From contig JAFZFQ010000021.1 of NCBI GenBank assembly GCA_017555825.1, forward strand, positions 1 through 64,000: DNA of 64,000 nt. The letters run 5' to 3'. The notes under the pieces were generated by a model. The model ran no database searches. It was given only the letters and a program-made list of their open reading frames with translations, and was not told the DNA's origin. Both the position numbers and the translations under genes were made by a program. The DNA is from Bacteroidaceae bacterium. Its GTDB lineage: Bacteria > Bacteroidota > Bacteroidia > Bacteroidales > Barnesiellaceae_A. Each line of letters opens with the position of its first letter. Position 1 is the stretch's first letter. Positions 24,728 to 33,469 of this stretch are shown here, in pieces.

Positions 24728-27211
24728 CTACATACCACCACCGGCAGTACCCATACCTTCGCTACTACCGCCCACAATATCATCATTGATAATAGAGCGA
24801 TTGGCCTTTTTCACTTGGCTCTTGAGCTCACCAAACGAGTATGTAACACTCAGTTGTAGGCGTTGCGAACGATGGCCGCCATTGGTTATGTTCTCAAATC
24901 CGTCGCCATACGAGTGTATACGATAGTAGTTGTACTTGTTGAACATATTGTTGGCCGAGAGAGTAAGTTTGAGCTTATCGTCGAAGAAGCGTTGCGACAC
25001 GCTCAATCCGTAGTAATACCACATCAACTCGCTCTCCATCTGCATGTCGCCATCGGGTAGTCCACCACCACCATTCACGCTCACAGTACCACCCTTCCAT
25101 GCCATCCAGTTACAACCGGCAAAGAGCTGTCCACCAAAGCGCTCATCGGCTATATTCATATTGGGTGCACTGAAGGTCTTGAAGGCGGGTTGGAAGTTGA
25201 TATAGTAGTTGAATTTGGGCGAAGGTTGGCCTGAGATATAGGCCGAAAATCCATAGACCGACTCGTTGGCAATATTGTCGTGCGTAGTGCGTATAACACC
25301 GCTCTCGGGTTCTACCCTCACCACATTTGAGATGGCATTGTTTGAAATGCGGGCAAAACACTCGAAATTGAGGTTGAATACACCCTTGAAGATAGAGTAA
25401 CCTGCCGAGAACGAATGCGACACCTCGGGCAAAAGGTCGGGATTACCCACCTCAACCGAATAGGGCGTAGTCCACTTCTCATAGGGCGACAAATAGTTGA
25501 TACCGGGACGATTGATACGCTGGGTGTATGAAAAACGCAACGACTCCATAGGCGAAATGTTGTAGTTGAGCGACAAGTAAGGCACAAAGTTGCCATAGGG
25601 CTTACCATAGTCGACTCGAGTGCCGGCTTGCAGGTTGGTGGCATTGATAAAGGTGTGCTCATAGCGACCACCCACGCGCAAGCCCCAAGTAGTGCGGGTA
25701 AAGGCATATCCGGCATAGAGCGAGGCTACTTGTTGGGTATAGTCAAATGTGCGACCTTGACCTGCCGAGTGCCACATACCACTCAGCAATGCCAGATAGT
25801 CGTCGTCACTATGATTGAGACGCGCTATATACTTGGCACCGGCCTCTACCGAGTGCATTTCGTTGATGGGGTTGTTATAGTCGAGCTGCACGGTGTGCTC
25901 GTGAGCATAGGCATTGTTTTCGTTTTTCTGGCCCTCCATTGGGGCATTGAGCGTCTCGCTATCGAAAATAATCGAATCGCTATAGGCCGAGCCCTGCGGA
26001 TTATACTCATAGCGATATGAGGCTGTAAGTGTATGTTGCGGACGGTCGAAGGTGTGCTGATAGTCGAAGTTGGCCGATACGCCACCCCACATGCCACCTT
26101 GCATGATATTATCTATATAGTTGACCATGAGGCGACCATCTTGCGCATGGGTACGATTGAGCGCAAGTCCATTGGCCACATAGTTACCCAGGTTGGCCGA
26201 CGCGCCGAGAGTAAAGAGGTTGAGCAAATCCAACTCATAGCTACTCTCGAACGAAAGGAAGTGATACTGGCCATCGACCTTCATATCTCCAAATGCACTT
26301 GTAGAGACAAGCGTGTGATACATATCGGGGTTGTTGTAGTTGTATGAGTTGGCATCGGTATATTGGTTGCTTGCAAAGCTACCACCACTATAATTGAGCG
26401 ATGCTGTAAACTTCTTGTACTGTCCTGTAAGGAATACATTGCCACCATAAGAGCCTTGCAACACATCGCCATAGGCTGTGAGCGAACCTGTTACACCGGC
26501 CACATCGTCACTTTTGTTGCCACCGGCATGAGCCGTAATGATGTTGATGACACCACCCACACCCTCGGCATCATAGCGTGTAGAGGGGTTGGTAATGACC
26601 TGTATATCTTGTACACTTGCAGCAGGCATGGCCTTGAGTACCTCTTTGAGGTTGTTCTTGACCATTGCCGACTCCTTGCCATTGATGAGCACCTTGAAGT
26701 TGCCCGAGCCATTGAGTTGCACATTATCCTCGGCATCTACAGTTACCATAGGCACTTTGCGCATCATATCGAGCAGAGTTTTACCATCCGACTCAGGGTC
26801 GGCACTCACGTCATAGATTATCTTCTCGGCATCGCTTTTGATAATGGGTTTTTGCGATACAACAACAACCTCATCAAGTTCGGTAGATGATTGTAGCACG
26901 ATATTACCCATATCAAGGTTGGCCGCAGCCGGAACCTCTACGGTCTGACGGTGAGACTTATAACCCACCGACGAAACCTCCATCTCGTAAGTCTGACCTT
27001 GCTTGAGGGTTATGGTAAATGCGCCGTCGGTATTGGCAGCCAAGACGGCTACACTCTTCTTACCCTTGTAAGCACCTACGGTAGCATAGGGCAGTGTCTC
27101 GCCTGTTGCATCTACCACTACACCTTGCACTCGGCAGTCGTTTTGTGCATAGACTGTGATAGTACACAGCATCATTATAACAATGATTAGTTTTGAAATA
27201 TGCGTTTTCAT
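24728..27211 (-). CDS. TonB-family outer-membrane beta-barrel receptor
   Basis: An 827-residue outer-membrane protein. A signal peptide (MKTHISKLIIVIMMLCTITV, cut after YAQ) leads into a carboxypeptidase-regulatory-like beta-sandwich (about 28-110: VQGVVVDATGETLPYATV, VSSVGYKSHRQTV), then a plug domain (about 120-225, with VLINGKESAMV and the GVGGVINIIT end) and a large barrel to a C-terminal strand rich in Gly and aromatic residues. The type is the outer-membrane-protein beta-barrel family (OMP_b-brl_3-like), not SusC: no SusD partner is adjacent. The last residues (GGSSEGMGTAGGGM) form an unusual glycine-rich tail after the barrel. It is the last gene of the ABC-GntR run, 55 bases after the repeat protein. 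Confidence 0.85.
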   Translation of the reverse strand: MKTHISKLIIVIMMLCTITVYAQNDCRVQGVVVDATGETLPYATVGAYKGKKSVAVLAANTDGAFTITLKQGQTYEMEVSSVGYKSHRQTVEVPAAANLDMGNIVLQSSTELDEVVVVSQKPIIKSDAEKIIYDVSADPESDGKTLLDMMRKVPMVTVDAEDNVQLNGSGNFKVLINGKESAMVKNNLKEVLKAMPAASVQDIQVITNPSTRYDAEGVGGVINIITAHAGGNKSDDVAGVTGSLTAYGDVLQGSYGGNVFLTGQYKKFTASLNYSGGSFASNQYTDANSYNYNNPDMYHTLVSTSAFGDMKVDGQYHFLSFESSYELDLLNLFTLGASANLGNYVANGLALNRTHAQDGRLMVNYIDNIMQGGMWGGVSANFDYQHTFDRPQHTLTASYRYEYNPQGSAYSDSIIFDSETLNAPMEGQKNENNAYAHEHTVQLDYNNPINEMHSVEAGAKYIARLNHSDDDYLALLSGMWHSAGQGRTFDYTQQVASLYAGYAFTRTTWGLRVGGRYEHTFINATNLQAGTRVDYGKPYGNFVPYLSLNYNISPMESLRFSYTQRINRPGINYLSPYEKWTTPYSVEVGNPDLLPEVSHSFSAGYSIFKGVFNLNFECFARISNNAISNVVRVEPESGVIRTTHDNIANESVYGFSAYISGQPSPKFNYYINFQPAFKTFSAPNMNIADERFGGQLFAGCNWMAWKGGTVSVNGGGGLPDGDMQMESELMWYYYGLSVSQRFFDDKLKLTLSANNMFNKYNYYRIHSYGDGFENITNGGHRSQRLQLSVTYSFGELKSQVKKANRSIINDDIVGGSSEGMGTAGGGM

Positions 27212-27266
27212 AATATTGTTGATTATTGTGTTTCTAAATCGTGATATTGGGGGAGCTATGAGCCGT

Positions 27267-28265
27267 TTATTTCACTGTAACGCCACCGGCACTTACCTTT
27301 ACGACTTCCTTGCCATTCTCTTTCACCACTACACCGGTAGGAGTTACCTGTACAGAGGTCTCGCCATCTTCTACATACACACCAGAGGGCGAAATGTCTA
27401 CTTTTTCGCCATCGGCACCATCTACACGCACACTATTGAGCGAGATGTCTACTTTTTCGCCATCCTCGCCTACTATGCTCATAGAGGTCAAAGCGTCATC
27501 GGCCTCAGCGACATCCTCTTTGAGCTTCACTTGCATTACACAGTCGTTGGCAACGGCCTTGTCATTACACTCTTTGTTCCACGACACCACTCCCATGTTC
27601 GAGTCGCTCAGCTCGATAGAGTCGCAAGTGCCATCAACCGATAGAGCACCGATGTTGCTATCTACCACAACAAGGGCAGTAGCATTACCTGCGATCTTGG
27701 CAGCGCCTATACTTGAGTCGTGTATAGCCACACCCTTGCGACTATCGTTTCGTTTTGTCATCATTGCCCCCACACTACAATCTTCTATAAGCAATGCGCC
27801 ATGAGTAGAGGCATGCACAGCTCCCATCTCGGCATGGTTGAAGCGCAACTCTACAGAGTCGAAAGGATTGTCTATCTTCAGCGTACTATTGTCGGGCAAC
27901 TCAACTGTGAGAATGAGGCCATCGCCCTCGGGCTTCTTGAGATCATCGAGATTGAGAACGATAGAGTCGCCTATAAGCTCGGCACGTACACCCTCTACAG
28001 GAGCAACGAAGTTGACCGAATGGAGCGAATCGACAGTACCACGGTAGGTTGTAACATACATATAACAATGGGGAACAGGCTGTGACGATACGACCGACAT
28101 CTTGTATTCATACATACTGCCTCTATCGGTATCGACCGATTCGACAACTTCGGCAATCCACTCTTTGAACGAGGGCATCTTATTTATCACAGTAACAATG
28201 TATATAATGGGCGCTACGATAACGAGGAGGAGTAGCGCAACGAGTAATATAGTGGAACGTTTCAT
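27267..28265 (-). CDS. Membrane-anchored repeat protein, probable beta-solenoid
   Basis: A 332-residue protein from the ATG at 28265, chosen because the hydrophobic anchor (MKRSTILLVALLLLVIVAPI) starts there; a longer frame would overlap the GntR gene. The middle (about 155-235) repeats a DSN/S-(I/M)-GA-x-x-x-x-G unit every 20-21 residues (HDSSIGAAKIAG, VDSNIGALSVDG, SDSNMGVVSW), as in right-handed beta-helix or DUF2807/DUF4097-like adhesin-head domains. The last 68 residues are four copies of a 16-17-residue repeat ending in GV-x-V. It has an extracytoplasmic location by topology. Function is not known to me; the context suggests a part of an envelope-stress or exporter module. Confidence 0.7.
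   Translation of the reverse strand: MKRSTILLVALLLLVIVAPIIYIVTVINKMPSFKEWIAEVVESVDTDRGSMYEYKMSVVSSQPVPHCYMYVTTYRGTVDSLHSVNFVAPVEGVRAELIGDSIVLNLDDLKKPEGDGLILTVELPDNSTLKIDNPFDSVELRFNHAEMGAVHASTHGALLIEDCSVGAMMTKRNDSRKGVAIHDSSIGAAKIAGNATALVVVDSNIGALSVDGTCDSIELSDSNMGVVSWNKECNDKAVANDCVMQVKLKEDVAEADDALTSMSIVGEDGEKVDISLNSVRVDGADGEKVDISPSGVYVEDGETSVQVTPTGVVVKENGKEVVKVSAGGVTVK
27270..27473 (-). repeat. Four 16-17-residue tandem protein repeats at a C-terminus
   Basis: Coding repeats within the protein at 27267-28265. Units are of the form (D/N)G-E/K-x-V-x-(I/V)-(S/T)-x-x-(G/S)V-x-V, e.g. DGEKVDISLNSVRVD, DGEKVDISPSGVYVE, DGETSVQVTPTGVVVK, NGKEVVKVSAGGVTVK. The first two are nearly identical in DNA as well (CATCGGCACCATCT region and the CTACTTTTTCGCCATC segment appearing twice near 27400 and 27455). 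Confidence 0.75.
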
Positions 28266-28284
28266 AAAAATTGTTTTTATAGGT

Positions 28285-28659
28285 TTATTTGTTAGACTGT
28301 TGTGAGAGGTACTCGGTATAGTGGGCATCTATCTCTGCTACCGAGATACCCAGCGTCGATAGTCGATTGAAAAAGAGGGGCAACTCGTCGCTAAAGAAAC
28401 GCTTGCGACGTATCTCCTTGATGCGGTATTTACCCTCGGGCGATACATAGTAGCCTATACCACGCTTGTTGAAGATGATTTCTTGTTGCTGCAACCACTC
28501 GTATGAGCGCACAACAGTATTGGCATTGACCTCAACGAGCGCAGCATATTCGCGTATAGAGGGTATGCGCTCGCCGGGCGGAAACTTATTGTCGAGTATC
28601 TCATCGCAAATGCGCTCGGCTATTTGCAGATAGATAGAAAGATTATCGCGAAATATCAT
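28285..28659 (-). CDS. GntR-family transcriptional regulator, YtrA type
   Basis: A 124-residue regulator: an N-terminal winged helix (about 8-72, with IYLQIAERICDEILDNKF and PSIREYAALVEVNANTVVRS) and only a short C-terminal tail, which is the YtrA subfamily layout used to regulate ABC transporter operons. It lies between the membrane subunit (7 bases upstream) and the repeat protein (19 bases downstream), so it is probably autoregulated with the whole run. In Firmicutes the YtrA regulator usually opens such operons; here it is third. Confidence 0.9.
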   Translation of the reverse strand: MIFRDNLSIYLQIAERICDEILDNKFPPGERIPSIREYAALVEVNANTVVRSYEWLQQQEIIFNKRGIGYYVSPEGKYRIKEIRRKRFFSDELPLFFNRLSTLGISVAEIDAHYTEYLSQQSNK

Positions 28660-28666
28660 AAGGCGC

Positions 28667-29419
28667 TTACTTTTTGGTTTCGTTTACCTCCATCTCCGAT
28701 ATGCGCAAGTAGGCCACACCAAGATAGAGAATAGTTACTATAACAGACATGACAATAACGAAGTTACCTCCTGCATCATTTACTGTATTAAAGTTCTCGA
28801 AGTTGGTAAACGCACCTACCGAGAAGGCATGCATACCTATAGCCACCGACATGAGTCCACCGAAAACGAAGCTAAGAACCAAAGCCAAGGCGGTGGTTTT
28901 GAGGAATGTATGGCGAGTAAAGATTGTTGCACCCATCAGGTAGAAAGCCGAAGAGCCCATATATGACAATGCATATAAGCCAAGATACGAGGCATCAACT
29001 TCGATACCGGCATAGGGCCATTGGAAATGAGGCCATGAGAGTGTAAAGAGGGCGGTAATGAACATAGCTGCATACTGGGCAACGAATAGCGATACTACAA
29101 ACATGAGCGGAACCACTACATAAAGATGAAATACCATTGCCAAGAGTTTTTCGAGTGTCGATACAGGTGTGAGCAAGAACTTAATCTTATTGGCACGAAG
29201 CGAAAACATGCTGCTCATGCGCGACGCAGATACGAGGGCAAAGATGAACATAGCAGGAGTGATAACTCCATAGAACGATATTACACCTCCAGTTAGACAC
29301 ATAATGGCAGTGAAGATACCTGTAAGGACAAAGAATTGCAACTGCAAACTGCGATACTCCGAGAAATACTTACCGATATATGAGCCGAAACGCTTGAGTG
29401 AGAATATTTGATTTTCCAT
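28667..29419 (-). CDS. ABC-transporter-type membrane subunit
   Basis: A 250-residue integral membrane protein with about six hydrophobic helices (near 32-55, 60-80, 105-135, 150-172, 178-200, 222-242). It has no recognised permease signature, but it lies 20 bases after an ABC ATPase and before a YtrA-type regulator, which is the normal setting for an ABC-2-like membrane partner in Bacteroidota. The EKLLAMVFHLYVVVPL segment resembles the coupling region of ABC-2 permeases. It is probably a half-transporter forming a complex with the ATPase. Confidence 0.72.
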   Translation of the reverse strand: MENQIFSLKRFGSYIGKYFSEYRSLQLQFFVLTGIFTAIMCLTGGVISFYGVITPAMFIFALVSASRMSSMFSLRANKIKFLLTPVSTLEKLLAMVFHLYVVVPLMFVVSLFVAQYAAMFITALFTLSWPHFQWPYAGIEVDASYLGLYALSYMGSSAFYLMGATIFTRHTFLKTTALALVLSFVFGGLMSVAIGMHAFSVGAFTNFENFNTVNDAGGNFVIVMSVIVTILYLGVAYLRISEMEVNETKK

Positions 29420-29439
29420 AACAATAGTGCGATAAAAGG

Positions 29440-30273
29440 TTAGACAAAAAGTTGCTTGATGGCTTGCGGATTGGCAACAACGCTATTGAAGAGAGTCTCC
29501 AAATCAACGGCTGTATCGACATCGTCGAGATTGGGACGCACACCCACAAAACCCTCGGGGGTAAATGTCGAGTAAATGCAACCTTGCAAGTCATCCTTTG
29601 AAGTGGTGCGTATAAACTCCAACTTACGAGCTATATCGACAACACTCTCGTTGAGTATCATTGTATTGTCGTGCAAGAGCAAGACGCGATCTATCATACT
29701 CTCCAAGTCGCGTACCTGGTGGGTCGAGATAATGATACTGCGCTCGTCGCTCATGCCCAGAGCTATGACCTTGCGGAATTGGCTCTTTGAGGGTATGTCC
29801 ATGCCATTGGTAGGCTCGTCCATAAAGAGCAAAGGCACATTGGTAGCAAGGGCGAAGCTGACAATAAATTTTTTCTTCTGTCCCATTGAATATTGCGAGA
29901 GTTTCTTGACAGCAGGCAGCTCAAATATTTGCATATAGTTGTCGAACTGCTCACGGCTGAAGCGAGGGTAGAACATTGCATTGTTCTTTACATATACATC
30001 GATCGACACCTCGGGCAAATCGAACTCCTCGGGCAAGAGGTATATATTGCTCAACAACTCGGGAGTGCGCTTGCGCGAAGGAATACCCTCTATGGTAACG
30101 GAACCTATTTGGGGATACATAAGACCGGTCATCAAGTAGAGCAAGGTAGACTTGCCACTGCCATTCTTACCCAATAGACCATATACACCACCGGGAGTAA
30201 TTTCAAAATTGACCTTGTGGAGCAAATACTCGTTGCGTCGATACGAGAATGCCATATTTTCTACTTTCAGCAT
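29440..30273 (-). CDS. ABC transporter ATP-binding protein
   Basis: A 277-residue ATPase. Walker A is LLGKNGSGKSTLLYLMTG (about residues 34-51), the signature is SQYSMGQKKKF in a slightly degenerate form (SMGQK for LSGGQ), Walker B is LLFMDEPTNGMD and the switch His lies in IIISTHQVRDLE. This is the YtrB/CcmA-like single-domain type working with an ABC-2 membrane protein. It is the first gene of the five-gene minus-strand run and is preceded by a good promoter at 30373-30403. Confidence 0.92.
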   Translation of the reverse strand: MLKVENMAFSYRRNEYLLHKVNFEITPGGVYGLLGKNGSGKSTLLYLMTGLMYPQIGSVTIEGIPSRKRTPELLSNIYLLPEEFDLPEVSIDVYVKNNAMFYPRFSREQFDNYMQIFELPAVKKLSQYSMGQKKKFIVSFALATNVPLLFMDEPTNGMDIPSKSQFRKVIALGMSDERSIIISTHQVRDLESMIDRVLLLHDNTMILNESVVDIARKLEFIRTTSKDDLQGCIYSTFTPEGFVGVRPNLDDVDTAVDLETLFNSVVANPQAIKQLFV

Positions 30274-30372
30274 ATTACGTTTTATTTATGGGTTAATACT
30301 CTTCTATTTTTCTATTGCAACAACACTCGACCGAAGCGATGTGTTTGGGTGTATTAGTTTAATAGTACACTG

Positions 30373-30403
30373 CAAATGTATATAATTTTGTGATACGCTC
30401 AAA
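30373..30403 (-). promoter_or_regulatory. Promoter of the ABC-GntR-barrel operon
   Basis: On the minus strand TTTG (30403-30400) and TACATTTG (30380-30373) are 19 bases apart, an excellent Bacteroidota promoter. It predicts a leader of about 90 bases before the ATPase ATG at 30273. The GntR regulator of the operon would be expected to bind near here, but no clear palindrome is seen. Confidence 0.7.
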
Positions 30404-30519
30404 AAAAAATCGCAAAAATTTTCGACTTTTTTGCTTTTTTCTTCAACATGTAGTAATTTTACCCTGGAATAAAAGAGATATAATCTCCACACACATTATT
30501 AAATATAAAACATACGATT

Positions 30520-30846
30520 ATGAGCCAAGACAACGATTTCTTTTCATTCGACGACGACAAAGCAGTAGAATTTATCCGTCCTCGCCTACCCCAAGAGATA
30601 CAAGATAAGTATAGCGACAATGAGATTATCTACATTGGCGATATTGTGTATGACTACTACGAGACCAAAGGTTTCTTTGATGAGAGCAACAACGACGACA
30701 TAGACCTCGACGTAGACGACTTGATAGATTTTGTGCGCAAGTGCCTCAAGAAAGATACAGAAGCCGAGTATGCCGATGAGGATATCGAATTCCTCGTTCG
30801 TGGCGAGCTTGACTATGAAGAGCACTTAGGCATGTGGGAGGCGTAA
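30520..30846 (+). CDS. Small acidic protein of unknown function
   Basis: A 108-residue, strongly acidic cytoplasmic protein with no signal peptide or membrane segment. It is rich in Asp/Glu and Tyr, with an SFDDDKAVEFIRPRLP start, a central DESNNDDIDLDVDDL stretch and a C-terminal EEHLGMWEA. I recognise no domain. It lies 7 bases before the OmpA-like gene, so is probably cotranscribed. Similar short acidic proteins are widespread in Bacteroidales, but I know of no assigned function. The length, regular codon use and clean spacing support a real gene. Confidence 0.75.
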   Translation: MSQDNDFFSFDDDKAVEFIRPRLPQEIQDKYSDNEIIYIGDIVYDYYETKGFFDESNNDDIDLDVDDLIDFVRKCLKKDTEAEYADEDIEFLVRGELDYEEHLGMWEA

Positions 30847-30853
30847 TATAGGA

Positions 30854-31513
30854 ATGAAGAAAAGCAATATTATTATAGCCCTACTGGCAGGTATATCGTT
30901 TACTTGCATGCCCCTCGTGGCTACAGCCCAGAGCAATTGGATAGAAAAACTGTTTGGACGCAAAGATACCACCCAGGTAGCCGAGGCACAACACCCCAAC
31001 CTATCGGAGCTTACTGTAGACGAGAACCTGCTCATTCCCGAAATAGGCAAGAGACAGAAAGAAAAGGTGTGCAAGTTGCAAGCCACCGAAGCCAAGAGAC
31101 TGAGCGCAGTAGAGGGCATAGAAATAGAATTGACACGCGACGATGAGGTAATACACATCACCATTGCTGCATCGCGACTCTTTGCACCCAACGAAACCAC
31201 TCTGCTTGACTCGTCGGATGCACTATTACGCTCGCTGCTGCCATGCTTGCGCACACCCGATTACTACCATGTGCTGCTGGTAATGCACAGCGACAACACG
31301 GGTAACGAAAGCTACAACTATGCCCTCACCACCGACCGCGTATCGGCCATATACGACTGGATGGAGCAGAACGGTGGCTGTGTAGAATATGTAGTACCCT
31401 ATGCCGCCGGCAGTTACGAGCCCAAGACGTCCAACAATACTATTGCCGGCCGCGCCAAGAATCGTCGCTTGGAAATATACCTTATACCCGCCGAAGCGAT
31501 GTTAAAGAAATAA
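30854..31513 (+). CDS. OmpA-like peptidoglycan-binding envelope protein
   Basis: A 219-residue protein with a signal peptide (MKKSNIIIALLAGISFTCMP, cleaved after TAQ) and a C-terminal OmpA-type domain (about 95-215). The domain shows the pattern LFAPNETTLLDSSDALLRSL, HSDNTGNESYNYALTTDRVSA and AGRAKNRRLEIYLIP, where the Asp and the conserved Arg residues form the diaminopimelate-binding pocket. No beta-barrel precedes it, only a linker of about 65 residues, so it is probably periplasmic. It ends 2 bases before the next gene. Confidence 0.82.
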   Translation: MKKSNIIIALLAGISFTCMPLVATAQSNWIEKLFGRKDTTQVAEAQHPNLSELTVDENLLIPEIGKRQKEKVCKLQATEAKRLSAVEGIEIELTRDDEVIHITIAASRLFAPNETTLLDSSDALLRSLLPCLRTPDYYHVLLVMHSDNTGNESYNYALTTDRVSAIYDWMEQNGGCVEYVVPYAAGSYEPKTSNNTIAGRAKNRRLEIYLIPAEAMLKK

Positions 31514-31515
31514 AA

Positions 31516-33426
31516 ATGAATAACAAAAAGAGAGCTTATACATCCCGTACAATCAGCATTTTACTCTTATCTTTTTTGATTGGAGTAAATGCTTGTGTTG
31601 CCAAAGCACAAGAGACACTACAGGTTATAACCGACTATGCACCCTTTGCACTTTTTAATAAAGTAAACACCTCGAAATCGGGCTATCAGACACCCGAGGA
31701 GCTAAAAAAAGAGTGGCACATCTACGCTGTACGACGAGGCACTGAGGTGGTTGCTTTAGGATATGACAGCAATGAAGCATTGTTGAGGGTAAAATTGCCC
31801 GATGGCAGTATAGGCTACATGCCCACCGTGTCGTTTGCTTTGGGTAGTACGTTCATTAACACAAAGGAGTTTGGCAATTATCCTACCGGCCAATACACAC
31901 TCATTGGTGTGGGTGCTATGGAGTACATGAAAACGGCAGATCAAACTCCCCCTGTACAGCCCGACAATTATTACATTCAACACGAAAGTGGTACCAAGTA
32001 CACTATCCCCACTAATAGCCTAATAAAAATCGAGGGACAACTTCGATTTGTCAACTGGGATGGAGCATCAATATTTGAAGGCTTTTACAATCAACATCCC
32101 CAAATTCACGAAATACCCGACAGAAATGATAAATCAGTGAATTTCAAGCTAAAGGATGGAGAACTTCCTATTGCTTATTTGGGTTGTTCTCGCTCATATA
32201 TCGAATCGGTATTGGGCGAGCCATACAGCTACGCCGGGCCTGCTATAAGTCAATATAGGGGTTATACCTTCTCGTGTCACAACAATGTTGCATGGGATAC
32301 ATCGGTAAGCAAGGGCAACGACGCAGCAGGTCTTATCATCTACTACGACGAGAACCTACGTGCTGTCTACATGGAGAAGAAGCCTATCGCTTGGTATTAC
32401 GACGACATCTTTACCAAACTGTTTGTACCCGGCCATCCCGTTGACACGATTCAACCCGACATTGCCGAGAAGATAGCACAATCGGAAGATGTTAGAGGCT
32501 ACTATTACAACTACAATGCACAACCCGTGCAAGAGATTTATACTGCGCCTAGCACACTCGACCGCCTATATATAGGCGCGATGTATTTTGTAGAAAACAC
32601 ATTGGGTATAAGAAACATGTGGCTCATAGCACTCGTTATGGTCGTGTTGGAATACATCTTGATGATACCCGCCTACTTAGCCAAAAGAGCCAAAGACAAG
32701 ATACCGGGTTGGATACTGAGAATATTGGCACTCTTGCTTACCATTCCGTTTACAATATATCCCGTTGCGTATGTTTTACGATTTCACTTTATCCTAGCGG
32801 CATTGGCCTTACTCTTTATAATCGGACCTCCATTAATGATTTTATTGGATATATTTGCAAGCACTCAGAAGTTCCGATGCAAGAAGTGCAATACATGGCA
32901 CAAAAAGTTCAATTTATTGCATTTCGAGGAGTTGGATCGCTACTTTACCGCGCCCGAAATTAGATTTGACACCCAAAGGCAGGTATTCAGCAAGCGCAAC
33001 GGTGGCTATTCGGGTAGCACATGGGTGTCGACAAGCGACCGAGGTTACAACTATAAAACGACGGTTGACTTAGTGAAAATAATGCGATTCAGATACCAAT
33101 GCCCCAACTGCCACCATGAGTGGGAAACGAACGGAGAAAGTCCAAGGACTCTTCCCGGACCTATATGCTTCACCGGCCATGTAACCACCAAACATGAGTG
33201 GAAAGAGACCGAGGTGAAGAAAACCCGCTACAAACTGGATGGCACCGTAATACACGAAGAAGAAGAGTCAAGAGATGTTACTCGTAGCAGTAGCGGTAGC
33301 AGCAGTTCGAGAAGATTTGATACAGAACGATACAACCAATATGTGCGCCGTTTCCAAAGAGAGAACGACATCAATATTTTATATAAATATGAGTCGGAAT
33401 TCTACGGTAACTATTTTGGTGAATGA
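31516..33426 (+). CDS. Unrecognised secreted/membrane protein with split CxxC zinc ribbon
   Basis: A 636-residue protein of unknown function. It begins with a signal peptide or anchor (about 12-30, ending AKA-QE), then a long extracytoplasmic region (about 30-360; the part near 65-115 resembles an SH3-like fold, with the block LPDGSIGYMPTVSFALG). Three membrane helices follow (about 368-390, 398-420, 424-450). The C-terminal part is soluble and cytoplasmic by topology, with CKKCNTWHKKF and CPNCHHEW spaced about 80 residues apart, which could make one treble-clef or rubredoxin-like zinc site; the tail has a serine-rich stretch (SSSGSSSSRRFDTERYN). Codon use is less biased than in neighbours. 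It sits 2 bases after the OmpA-like gene. Confidence 0.65.
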   Translation: MNNKKRAYTSRTISILLLSFLIGVNACVAKAQETLQVITDYAPFALFNKVNTSKSGYQTPEELKKEWHIYAVRRGTEVVALGYDSNEALLRVKLPDGSIGYMPTVSFALGSTFINTKEFGNYPTGQYTLIGVGAMEYMKTADQTPPVQPDNYYIQHESGTKYTIPTNSLIKIEGQLRFVNWDGASIFEGFYNQHPQIHEIPDRNDKSVNFKLKDGELPIAYLGCSRSYIESVLGEPYSYAGPAISQYRGYTFSCHNNVAWDTSVSKGNDAAGLIIYYDENLRAVYMEKKPIAWYYDDIFTKLFVPGHPVDTIQPDIAEKIAQSEDVRGYYYNYNAQPVQEIYTAPSTLDRLYIGAMYFVENTLGIRNMWLIALVMVVLEYILMIPAYLAKRAKDKIPGWILRILALLLTIPFTIYPVAYVLRFHFILAALALLFIIGPPLMILLDIFASTQKFRCKKCNTWHKKFNLLHFEELDRYFTAPEIRFDTQRQVFSKRNGGYSGSTWVSTSDRGYNYKTTVDLVKIMRFRYQCPNCHHEWETNGESPRTLPGPICFTGHVTTKHEWKETEVKKTRYKLDGTVIHEEEESRDVTRSSSGSSSSRRFDTERYNQYVRRFQRENDINILYKYESEFYGNYFGE

Positions 33427-33469
33427 CGACTTAACAACAATGATTTATAAACATCTAAAATAATTACAA

